NCBI GenBank assembly: GCA_008933995.1
Contig: WARS01000036.1
Coordinates: 20,879,285 to 20,943,284 of the forward strand
Length of the DNA stretch: 64,000 nucleotides
Direction: 5' to 3'
Origin: Datnioides undecimradiatus
Lineage: Eukaryota; Chordata; Actinopteri; Lobotiformes; Datnioididae
A program made the position numbers and the translations under genes. The notes under the pieces are model-generated. The model was not told the DNA's origin. It saw only the letters and a list, made by a program, of their open reading frames with translations, and did no database searches. Of this stretch, positions 1 through 11,265 are shown in pieces (positions within the stretch are counted from its first letter, which is position 1; every line of letters begins with the position of its first letter).

Positions 1-987
1 GTGGCGGCTAAGAAAAGGACGTCAGATTCAAAGAAACTAATAAGATTGTCATGTTCTGCCGCAGACAGCAACTAAACAGCCATGTCTTTGTTGGATATAC
101 GTGTGTGTGTGTGTGTGTTTGCCTGTGTGTGTGTGTGTGTGTGTGTGCGTCTTCTTCTTTTCCTCAGATACCTGCTCAGGTGCGGTGTGTGGAAATACGC
201 TCTCTGACGTGGTTTTTCACAGTTTACCTTTGTTCTACGGCGCAGAGAAGGTCAAAGTAAAACCAGGAAGGATGCAGGAAACACAGACTGACAGCAGGCT
301 TGTGTGAGACCGACGGACGTACTCTGCTAGTTATTTTGTGTCGTTCGTCTTTGTTTGTTTGTTTGTTTGTTTGTTACATCTTAAGAACACTTTTTCCGTA
401 GGTGGTGTGTTTTTTTTTCTCAGGATTGATTAAAAAAATAAATAAGAATTGCATATTTGCAGATTTTGTGGCCTCTCAGAGGCACAAACCTCAGATCATA
501 CAAGGCTTGGCTTTTTCGGTGAACTCTGATGCTTCGAGTGACGACGATGGGCTGATGCATGCTCGTGGGTGGAGGAGGAGGAGGAGGGGCGAGGATGCAC
601 ACACTCATGCACACACACACACACACACACACATGCACAGAGAAGATGGAGGGTGTGTATGAGGCGGGGGGCACTGGGTGTTCATGGGACTTATCCTTTG
701 GGAGATGCTACACTGAGTGAGTGTGGGAGTCACAGCTACTCTGCCCCCGTGAACGCCGGCGCGAGCTGTCTCTGGGTCAGATACCGCTGCTCCCGCCGTC
801 CTCTCCTTCCCCGGGACGCCAGCTCATTAAAAATCCTCAGCGGGTCGAGAGATATCAAATAATCAAAAACCTAGATTGCATAATGTGCACTTATACCATA
901 ATATATTAACATCACTTCTTCTTCTTCTCCGGCATACCGCCTGACAACACCTGTGCTCTATGTGTCTATCATAAATAAATTCTGCTT
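1..987. other. flank downstream of efnb2a, no gene seen
   Basis: Contains a TG array (101-147), a GTTT array (350-374) and a CA array (about 599-633). Short open frames here read mostly as translated dinucleotide repeats. Nothing else was recognised. A longer efnb2a 3' UTR reaching this far cannot be excluded. Confidence 0.6.
101..147. repeat. (TG)n microsatellite
   Basis: Two TG runs split by TTTGCC. Confidence 0.95.
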
Positions 988-993
988 TTTATT
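988..993 (-). terminator. efnb2a: second candidate efnb2a polyadenylation signal
   Basis: An AATAAA on the minus strand followed in transcript direction by TTTATTTATG. It would give a 3' UTR of about 1.8 kb. It is an alternative to the cluster at about 1.2 kb. Confidence 0.3.
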
Positions 994-1190
994 TCTTTTT
1001 TTTAGTTTTTCATCTTCGTAATGTCCTTTTCGCTTTAAAATGTACATCTATTTTGTAAAAAAAAAAACAAAAAAACGAAAATTAAAATAAAAGAAGTAAA
1101 TGAAAAACTCACAATATGGAAATGCTAATGGAGAAACAGTGACAATGTAAGTAAGTAAGTAAGATGTCCCTGTGCTTTTTTTTCATCTTT

Positions 1191-1214
1191 TTTATTTTTG
1201 TTTTTTATTTTATT
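1191..1214 (-). terminator. efnb2a: candidate efnb2a polyadenylation signals
   Basis: Three overlapping or adjacent AATAAA words on the minus strand (plus-strand TTTATT at 1191-1196, 1204-1209 and 1209-1214), about 1.6 kb past the stop codon. The setting is AT-rich, so chance occurrence is possible. Confidence 0.35.
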
Positions 1215-2508
1215 TGTCAACAAGAATAGGAGAGCACCGGTCACGGTGATTTTGGGCCCTTAGGGCACCCTTAATCATCATTGGACCCCTAGGGGTAAAC
1301 ATTACAGTACCTAGAGCTGTTTCAGCCAGCTTCTGCTAACCTCGACTAGACCTCCGGGCCTCTTCTTCACCTGAAGAGTAAAGCGGCAGTAAGGCGAATT
1401 GGATTTCTTTATTGCCCCAAACACCTGCCCGTGTGAAAAGCCCGGGTTGTGGAGAAGCTGAGACGAGCCCTCGCTGCTAAATGCGACGGGATGCGGCTGC
1501 TCTCCCATCTCTAGCTAGCACTGTGTCTCTCCGAGCGCTGTGAAGAGTGGAGGTACCCAGAAGAAATCAAATAATTAAAGAAAGAGTTTTCTGGGGTGGG
1601 GAGGGGGGCTTAAAAGTGCTGCTCTATGTATATTAAAGTCCTCCACTCTTCCCAGAAGCCACCTGGGCACCACCTGACAGACGCCCTCGCCAGAAGAGGC
1701 TGCGAAATTAGAAGAAACCCCCCCAAAAACAGGAAAAAGGAAAAGAAAAGTCCTCTCTCTCCTTCTTTTCTCGCCACTCCGAGCCGCCGTTGGGTCACTT
1801 GTGTTTAAAAGTACGATATGACACGCCACCGAGGGAAAAGAAACGACACCAGGATATGAACCCAGATCAGTTAACAGTACAAAAACCTTCAAGTAACACG
1901 TGAAAGCTGAAAGAACAGATGTGGGAATGAGGAGAAACGATGGTGCAATCCACATTTTAAAAACCCCCGAACAGTTCACGTGGACCGGTGAGACAGTGTG
2001 TCTGTGCGCGTGGGCTGAGTGTGTGTACGTGTGATGGTGAGGATGTGGGTGGGTGGCAGGGTGATCGGGTGGTCTCCGTGAGTCAGTCAGGAAAGTCCCG
2101 GAGAGGATTCGGTGGGAGAGTCTCTCTCCTCATCCTCGTTCACCGGCTGGTGAAGATCCACAGAGGGCACGGCCGCCATATTGGGAGTTCACGGTCGGCC
2201 CGTGTTCTCCTTTACCGCTCCTCCTCACTCGTTTTGCTTTTGTCTCTTTCTCCTCTCTTTATCCACGCAGTCTCTTAAGGTGAGGCCTGAACTTCCCGCC
2301 CCTCCTCTCAGGAAGCCTTCACTTCCACGCGTCCGTCTGTCCGTCCCGTCCCGGATAAGAGAAGCGACACGCTGTGCGTCCATCTGACTTTCTGAGCCCA
2401 CGGCGTCAAACCGCCGCGGGCCGCAGTGCACGACACAAAGACAGGGTGCAACAATTTTAGGGAGAGGAGAGATCGTCCTCTTTGTTTCCCATCAGCCCCA
2501 GAGAGCAA

Positions 2509-2571
2509 CAGTAGCAGCAGCGGCAGCGGTGGCGGCGGCGGCGGCGGTAGCAGTAGCGGCGGCGGCGGCAA
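2509..2571. repeat. GGC/AGC triplet tract
   Basis: Compound run of AGC and GGC triplets on the plus strand within the presumed efnb2a 3' UTR (GCC/GCT on the transcript). A G-quadruplex is not expected on the RNA strand, which is C-rich. Confidence 0.8.
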
Positions 2572-2807
2572 GCCTTCTCTCCGCACACCTCGTCCGCAGC
2601 AAACCGGAGCGACACGGTATCGACAAAACTTTGATTAAGCAAAAACAAAACAGTGACAAAACATCAGAGGAGAGGAGGAGGAGGAGTCGACAGAGTGAGA
2701 GACAGAGAGAGAAAGAGTCGGCGGGTCAGCCGGCGGCGCCCGGCAAAACCAAAAACCCGCTCTGCCCGGGGAGCGTTCCAGTTCGTCTCCTGTTCCACAG
2801 TTCCACC

Positions 2808-3208
2808 TCAGACTTTGTAGTAGATGTTGGCCGGACTCTGCGGCGGCATCTCCTGAACTATGTAGACCGGGTGGCCGTAGTCGCCGCTGACCTTCTCGTA
2901 GTGCGGGCAGAAGACGCTGTCAGCAGTCCTGAGCGGGATGATGATGTCGCTTGGCTCCGAGCCGTTATTGTTCCCGCCGCCGCCGCTCCGTTTGGGCGTT
3001 GCCAGGGTGCTTAGAGACAGCGTGGCTGCGTGCTGCGGCGAGTGCTTGCGGTGCCGCCGCCTGTACTTGAGCAGCAGCAGGACCAGCATGATGATGATGA
3101 TGATGAAGATGACGCTGCCCGAGGCGATGCCGACGAGGATGGCCATCTCTGAGCCGATGACGCTGGACGACTTCCCGCCGTTGTCGTTTTCGTTGCTTTC
3201 TCCGGACA
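2808..3208 (-). CDS. efnb2a: efnb2a coding exon 5: transmembrane segment and cytoplasmic tail
   Basis: Encodes the end of V201, residues 202-333 and the TGA at 2808-2810. The membrane span is unusually isoleucine-rich (a run of five Ile) and is followed by the stop-transfer KYRRRHRKH. The tail [20 protein letters not shown] and the segment from SDIIIPLR to the C-terminus are near-invariant in vertebrates. Tyrosines 304, 311 and 316 are known phosphorylation sites for reverse signalling, and YKV is the PDZ ligand. A short GGGG insertion precedes NNNGSEPSD. The acceptor is gtgcag at 3209-3210. An in-frame GTG overlaps the junction, so an ab initio call could start one base too early. Confidence 0.97.
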
Positions 3209-6200
3209 CTGCACCTGGTGGACGGAGGGAAGCAGAGGTGAGCGTAAAGAGCGAACCATCGTCTCATCAAACCCCCAAAGATGGCGCCCGTCAGCTTGTG
3301 ACCAGGACGTGTTTATGGCGAGGGTTCGATTTGGAAATGACTAAACTAGACATCAGGACGGCGTGTGCAGAAGGGGGAGGGGTCTTTGATGCAGCTGCGG
3401 CACAATGACGACTACAAAGTAAAGACAGGACGTGAGGAAGCAGCCGAGTGTCTTCCTCTTTCTGTCCCTCCCCACTATCTGTTCATCTCGCCACAGCGAT
3501 GTGGGGATGGGGTCAGCAGCGGCGGCTGGGAGCGACGCCTGCCTATAGAAGGCTTTTGTGTAAAGGTCACGTTCGATCGGTGGCTATTCAGATTCAGCCG
3601 GTGGAGACTGCAACCTTGAAACTAGGGCGAGCGCGGCCCGACAGGAGGCACAATGGCTCCGGGTGGATTCAGGCAAATGGCACTTAGATAAATTGCATTT
3701 TGAGAGACGTAGAGAAAAAAAAAGAAGTAACTTCGTTTTTCCCGACCAACCGGCTCCCGGAGGGAAGAGAGCGAGGGCGAGATGTTTGATGTCACCATGA
3801 GACATCAATTATGGAAGCCGAGCTGCGCTCTGACTCGCAGCGATGGACATCCTGGTTTACGTCCAACGCTCAGGGGCCGGTGCGCCGCGTCCTCCCCGGG
3901 ACGGGAGCGCAGTCCCAGAGAGGGCTGCATGTCCGCCGCTGCTCTCCTGGGGGCTGAGCACTTTGCTTTTTGCTGTGGTACAACGGGGCGGCGGCGGCGG
4001 TGAGGGGAGTGGATGGCACGCAGCCCAAAGCAAGCACCCTTTCGCTGTTTTACAAGGGGATTATGCTGCCTCGGACGCTCTGCCCGTAGCACTCTGACGC
4101 CCATATGCTCAGGCTAGCTGCTCGGGATGGAGGGATGAGACACAAAAAGAGGAGAGGACGGGAGAGCGGAGGGAGCAGGATGCTGATGCCTGCAGAGAAC
4201 CGTGCCAGCATGGATTTAACGGGGGCGCGGCGCCGGATTTGCATGCACGATGTCGGACGGAGTGAAAGCATAAAGTGTCAGGTGAGGCCGCGCCCTCAGC
4301 GAACCGGGACACTTCCAGGAGACGGACTGGAGGGCTGTTAATATCTAGGTCAGCTTGTTTTTGTTCCCGGGCCTCTTCCTGTTTCTTTTTTATCCCCGGA
4401 CACGCCTCGCCGCGGAAACTGGCGCTCGGATTCTCTTCTTGGGAGATTTTTAACTGCAATATAATCGCAGAGATAAGAGCCGGCTGCACGTCAGCCCTGC
4501 ACGTCTGCGCCGAGCTTGGGTGCAGAAACAACCGTGTGTGTGAGTGTTTGCACTAAGAACAGGTCGTTAGAAAGATGGCAGACTGCGATCGGATCATTTT
4601 CCTGAAAATGTCACTTAAGCGGCGGGTTCGGGCTGGAGCGGGGCCAGCGTGGAGATACCTTATAAGTCCTTGAGAGGCCGGAGATGCCTATCAGTTTTAT
4701 GGGCAACATTCAATTACTGGCTGATGAATCGCTGACCTTTCCTTCCTTCACTTTCACACACACTCACCTCACCAAACACACACACACACACACACACACG
4801 CTTACTTTGCGTTATCTCCGCTCTCAGCCGACCGAACAATCGTCCCCACCAAATGCCAAACTGTTTCCCAGAGTTTAAGCCGCCACATCGGTGAACTCAC
4901 CTGCTTTCTCCAGCACGTCGTTGGGGTTGTAGGCGCCTTTGCCATCTGGGTGTTTGGGAGGGGAGGTTACTCTGGTGGGGTTGTCTTTGGGTGAGATTGG
5001 GTCAGAGGGATCTGCAAAGAAAAGCCAAAACATGAATTAATAACTCTTTCACAGGTTGATGTAGGTTTGGCTCATGTTTAGGGATCAATGCTCAATCAAT
5101 CAGGCGTGAACCTTCGTCCTGGTCCCAGTTTGTGTCTTTGTTCAGCTCATGTTGGTTTTAGCTCGACCTCAAAATGCATTTTTTCATTAAGGCGCTGCTG
5201 CGGATCAGTATACACTTGGTTTTATGGCAAATACGTAACTGCAACAATCAATAACTCGTCCAAAGTGCAGACATGTGAGTGTCTCTTTAAGCTATCGCAC
5301 TTAAAGCCGAGTCATCCTCAACTTCCTCGAAGCAAAGTGCAGATGACCACGAAGAGGAGCTAACGGCTGTTTCTGGTTCTGCTGCAGCTCTGCTTCTCTT
5401 CTCACGCCGAGCACCTGCCGCCGCGGTCGAACCGTGTGCCGTCGAGCTCAAACCTGCACTCAACAGCGCATTTTATTAAATAAATCCACAGATGTGCAGG
5501 AAACTCGTCTCAGCGCTGGAGACGATCCTCTCGACTATCAAGCGGCAGAACCAATTTCCAGGCCGGTGCAGCACCTGTTCTCATTCTTCCTCCGAGCTGC
5601 AGCGGCTTCGATTAATCCTCTGACCTTCAGTGATTCTCAATAGCTCTGAGGCTGCTGCTCTTGAGAGGGTCAACCCTGGGAAATTACCACTCTGGGTGGC
5701 AGCCGGGCAACTGATTTATGAATAATTAGGGCTATAATTAAGAACAGAGTCCAGGCGGCTCTGCTGCGACTGCGTGCGCGGGTCGTAGCTCATGAGAATT
5801 AGGTGTTTCTGCAGAAAGCTTCCTGCAGCAGCAGATGCCTGCAATGCATGTGTGCGTGCAAGCATGTGCAATTGTGTGTGTGTGTCTGTGTGTGTGTGTG
5901 TGTGTGTTTTAGCGCATTAGGACTTCCGCTAGATTACATCTCCTGCCCCTTCGCAGCCCCAGGTGTCATGGAGACGATGGAGCTGTGCTGCGCCGCACAG
6001 CCTCCCACGACCTTATTAGGGCATTTTCAGACTCTCGCACTGTTTTACAGACTGTACGGGCGCCGCGTCGTCGTGCCTGCAGGCGCTCACGACCCGTAAC
6101 TCAATAACACAATACTCACTTTGTCCCACTTTCATGATTATCTTCATGGACTTGGTCTTGCACACTCCCCCCTCCTGGTTGTCGATGCCTTCCATGGTGC

Positions 6201-7027
6201 CGTTAGATGTAGCTGCAGACAGACAGGGAGAGAGAGCGAGGTTAGCGTTAGCATCGCTGTGAGCATCCGCTACAGAGGCGATGTTTGAGGAAGCTGCTAT
6301 CTCAGAAAAACAGCCGACGGATCCCAAAGACAACAGAGGCGCAGAGAGCTCTCCCTCCGAGGAAGGATATGAGTCATACCCCCGTTAATAAAATCACAAT
6401 TCACCCGTTCATCACCTCAGTCGCCGCGCTCCGGCGGAACATTTCACATCCCCAAAGTCAATTAGCTTGAGTAATTGTGACTGTAATATCTCTAACTGTG
6501 CTGATGGGCCTCGTGAAGGAGGCAGTTAAGGGAGGTGAGGAGAGGCCGAGGGAGGGAGGAGGGGGGAGTAAACCAGCGACGACTGCGGCGACGGCGGCCA
6601 TGTTGGCTGGCAGGCCGCGGGAAATTCATGCATTAGCGCTAACGACACTCCAGACACTCCGGTTATTAAAGGACAACACTTCTTTAAAAGCCCTCGAATG
6701 GTAAAAAGAAGGAGAGATCTGCTGACGGCGTGAGAAACACGTGAGGACGGCGAGGAGGACGCTTCAAAACAATAATCAGAATGAAACGTGATGATAGCGC
6801 ACAGGCCCCGAAGAGAGCGCGAAGGATGTTAGAGAAGCCTTTAAACGCAGCAGGAAGCAGGAGCGCGGCCGAGCGCTGCGTTTACGGGCCGGCGGCAGAT
6901 GTCGGAGAGCGGAGGGGATCTGGAGGGGCGGCGCCGGGCGTCGGCGACAAAACGGGCGTGTGAGCAGCTGCTGATGAAGACAAAACGGTTTGATGGAGGA
7001 GAGCGCTGCCCGTCGCTACAGATGTGG

Positions 7028-7071
<44 letters not shown>

Positions 7072-8823
7072 ATGCAAGCTGGATGCTTTCAGGCCCATTA
7101 GCAGCAGCTCCGCCCCTCCTCCTCCTCTGCCCCCGCAGGTCGCCGGGCTGAACTGCACTGGGTCATGTAGAGCGGGGGGAGGAGGGGAGGGGAGGCAGGA
7201 GGGGGGAGGCGGGGCAGCTTGTGGTCTATCAGGTCAGTAACACAGAGGCTAACGAGCTGCCGGGGCTCAGCGGCTTGGCTTCCCGCCAGCGCGCACTGGC
7301 CCGCATTCACTACGACTCCCCCCCTCACCCACTCCACCACTCCCCCTCCTCCTCACCCCTCTGCTGCTGCTTCCTCTCCTGCCTCCCCCTCCTGTGAACA
7401 ACACCCCACCATCCCCAGTTTCCTCCTCTGCACCTTTGGAGCCGCCACCTTCCTCTCCCTTCAAACTCCCCTCAGCACGCACCCCTCCCTCCCCCTGCCT
7501 CCCCCTCCTGTTGTCACCCCTCGCCGTCCTCCCGCTGCAGCCTTTTCCATCAACATGCGGGGGAATTGCGAGGCAGGTGCTGTGAGTGAGATTCAGATTG
7601 AAACAGCCTTGAAATATTAAGCCTCGCGTCGTCGCCACTTTCTCCTCCCTCCTCCTCCTCCCCTCCCTCCCCCTCTTCCTCCCTTTTTCCCTTCCTTCCT
7701 CTTCTTCCCTCCCAGCTACCAATCATTTTGATCCGAATCCCCTCTCTTCAATAAGACGGTGATGGGAGCGGACACAAAGAGCATGTTAACAAGGCCTCCC
7801 TCCCTCTCTCCTCCTCTCCCTCCCACTCTCACCCTCCTCTCTCACTCTCCCTCCCTCCCTCCCTCTCTTCCCCCTCCCTCACCCTCCCTCTCCCTCCTCC
7901 CTCTCCTTCCCCGGCTGACCTATGGCTTTCCAGTGGAGACCGAAAAGCACATTACAGACAAAGCTCCTTAAAGGCTTGCTCTCCTCTGCGTGCGGCGCCT
8001 GCGCGCCTTTCATTTATAAACCTGTTAGCACAACAACACTTGAGTTCAGCGATCCTGCAGGACGCCGGCTGCCGGCCGCAGAACTCAAGCGCATTTTATG
8101 GAGGGATTGGCTCGCTGTCAGCTGCAGGCTTTTGCGGATGCTGCTCAGAAAAGCTGCAGCTACTCGAGAGGTCAGGAGTTCACCGACGCCATGCAGAAGG
8201 TGTATTTAGGTCTCATCCGCTGCACATTTCACACGTCCCCCTCCTCCTCCCTTCTTCCTCTTTCCCTTTGCCCTATTAAATCGTTTAACACATCGACGCC
8301 CAGATTCAAAATGGACGCAGACGCGTCCTCGCTGTCGCCTCGACGCCGAGAAAAACAGACTTTTAATAAAAAAACAAAACATTTTCTTGACATTTAGAAG
8401 AAACGGGAGGGAAAAGTTTCCAGCGGGGGGGTCAGGCTGACTTTTAAATTCATCTTCCCCTTTAAATGCAGTGTAACACACACACACTCACACACACACA
8501 CACACACACACACACTGACTATGCCAAGGCTGCAGTCCAGGCGGGCCTGACTTGGATTTAAACAGAATGTGATTGTTGAATGGGCTAAAGCTGAATGACT
8601 CGGCCGGGCTGCACCGACTCACAGAGTAGCTGGCTAGCTAACCAGCTAATCCCTTACTGCTAAATGTTGTGATGGAGGAGGTGTGTGGTGGGGGGGGTTG
8701 GTTCATACAAGATCCCTCACAAATGGCTCAGTCACCAACCATGCCACAGATAAGACTTTACAGATGGGAGGGGAGGTGGCGGGGTGGGCTGCAGGGAGGA
8801 AATAGTGAGGAAGATTAACCGAC

Positions 8824-8867
<44 letters not shown>

Positions 8868-9166
8868 CCTTCTGCAGAGAAACAATGACACAGAAACAAG
8901 ACGTGAAAAGTCTGAATTCACCTCCGTCTCTACTGAATCACAGCCTCACTGCTGCCGAACTGCCACAGTGGTTAAGATGGGAGGGTTTGTTTGTTGGGGG
9001 GGGCTGCACACACACACACACACACACAGCAACACACACACTCACACACACAATGCAAACCTCAGCTCTGCAACTGAGGGGGAGAAAGGCCATCAGGAAA
9101 ATCACTCACCGCCAGACAGTACCGCTTGAGACCAAAGTGACAGCTTGAGGGCCTGTAAAAATGTTC

Positions 9167-9204
<38 letters not shown>

Positions 9205-10263
9205 CTCCCACCATGCACGAGTCACATGCACCTCAAACAAATGGCAGAAGTGCAACAAAGAAGAGTCAAGCTACTGTGTGTGTGTGTGTGTGTGTGACTC
9301 CAAAATTAGCACTCAGCACACGCGCTGCTTAACACACAACGAGCCCCCAACAGTCCTCACACCCCTGACCTCCCCCACTTCTAACTTAATTCTACCCCCT
9401 TAACTTAATTCAACCTCCTTAACTTCATTTTCTCCCGTTTATCAAATCAAGAGGGTGGAAAATCACCCGCCGTTAACGAGACAGTCGAGCGCGAGCTGCG
9501 GTCCAGATAAAGATTGCTCCCTACTCCTGCTTCCTGCTCCCTACTCCTGCTTCCTGCTTCCTACTCCTGCTTCCTCCTTGAAAAACCTTTTTGTTGCAGG
9601 TACCTGTGCTAGCGTGCAGAGCTAGCTTTAGTGCTAACTTTCAGGTGTTAGCAGCTAGCAGCGTTCCCATGGTGTTGATTGCAGTGTTTTATTGGATGTA
9701 AAGCAGGAAAAGTCGCCTTCAGCGTTTCAGATTTAAGGTCTGAGCATATTTACAGACGTTTCACAGAATCTGGAGTTGAATTTAAGGAAAAACATGAACT
9801 TTAATCCAGTGCGAGGAGCTTGTGAAGCCGCCTCGCTGCAGATTGCCAAAATCTGCGGGTATGATTAATACACAATGCACCGCCGAAAGACAATGCCGGG
9901 CCGCTCATAAATAGTGGAGCAGAGCGTGGCAACAAACCGAGGAGAGACACACAGAGACGGAGAGAGAGACGGGAGAGAGGACGAGGATGTGCCCCAGAAA
10001 GAGGAGGAGAAGAAGAAGAGGAGACAAAAGCAGCTCGAGCGTAATTGCCATCCGTGTGGTTGCTGTGGAGCGTGAAGGCCTCATCACGGCGCCGGGGTTA
10101 CGGGCTGGTTAATACCCGTCAACACCCGAGCTCCCTAATCGTTCGTGACAGAGGGCGCCTTTGCGTTTAGGGTGACCCTCGCAAAGAGGCCGGGGCGAAG
10201 CAGGGTCACCACAAATACCCCGACCCGCCTACTAACCAGAAAACACACCATGTTCATTAAATC

Positions 10264-10294
<31 letters not shown>

Positions 10295-11227
10295 CAGCCT
10301 CGACTGATTAATCCTGACACACACGTTCATAATGTGATAACAGCGCCACCGCCGGTCTAACACCCTGATCCCGTGCACCGGGGCAGATATCGGTCTCAGT
10401 CAGACAAATCAGACGGAAACTTTAACACGAGGATTTCACCGTGGCGGCGGCGGCGGCGGGTAAAAGGTGATTAAAGCGTAGATGAAACTGCCCCGTGCAC
10501 GTCTGCTCTGCCTGATTCAGCCTCGTCCTTCCTCCGCCCTCTTTAGCTCGTCTCCCTCGCTCTGACTCTTGCTTTGCCCCCATTCCCTCCAGCTCCACCT
10601 CCCCTCTCTCTCTCTCTCTCTCTCTCTCTTTAGCTCGCTTTCCCGTCCCCTCTCGCCCCCGCCCCCCCCCCCCCCTCGTTAGCTCTCTTTCGCTTTCGTC
10701 ACTCTTTCTGCCCCCTTTCCCTCCTTATTCATCTCCCTCTCTCTCTCTTTAGCTCATGTAATCATCTAGCTCACTAGGTTCTCGGCTGCAGGCCATGCTG
10801 CCGCAAACAATCACATCAGACTCATCTGCTCTCAACTGGAGCAGCATTGTGCGCGGCCACTTTCAAAAAAGAACACGCACACACACACATGCACGGATGC
10901 ACACACACACACACACATGCACGGATGAACAAACGCACCCACGTGTAAGCCCGGCGACAGAGATCTGCACGCAAGAAGCAAACACAGGACACGCAGCGTG
11001 CAGATCCGTGGCCACATGGAGAGCACGCACACACACCATGTCACACACACACACACACACACACACTCCATGTTGCATACACACACAGATTTACACACAT
11101 ATCGTGTTTGTCATTGGTGCACAGGACGCAGATCTGTCCATCTCTGCTGCAGGATGACACAGGCAGATAAACGCCGCAGCCTGATGTCGCCGCTGTTTGA
11201 GACTGAAGAGGTGGGTTTGGAGTTGAT

Positions 11228-11265
<38 letters not shown>

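Larger units (their letters stand above)
988..2807 (-). other. efnb2a: probable efnb2a 3' UTR
   Basis: Sequence directly downstream of the efnb2a stop. No other gene signal is visible, and ephrin-B2 transcripts in other vertebrates have long 3' UTRs. The stop-proximal part carries a GGC/AGC triplet tract on the plus strand (about 2509-2571). The far part becomes AT-rich, with several AATAAA words on the minus strand. The true 3' end cannot be fixed from sequence alone. Confidence 0.55.

Noticed and set aside
2180-2275. Plus-strand pyrimidine tract ending in cgcag that resembles a 3' splice site
   Set aside because: It lies antisense to the efnb2a 3' UTR, with no coding sequence or donor to pair with.
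2938-3408. 156-codon open frame on the plus strand over efnb2a exon 5
   Set aside because: It is the antisense shadow of the near-invariant ephrin-B2 tail, and its protein has no recognisable family.
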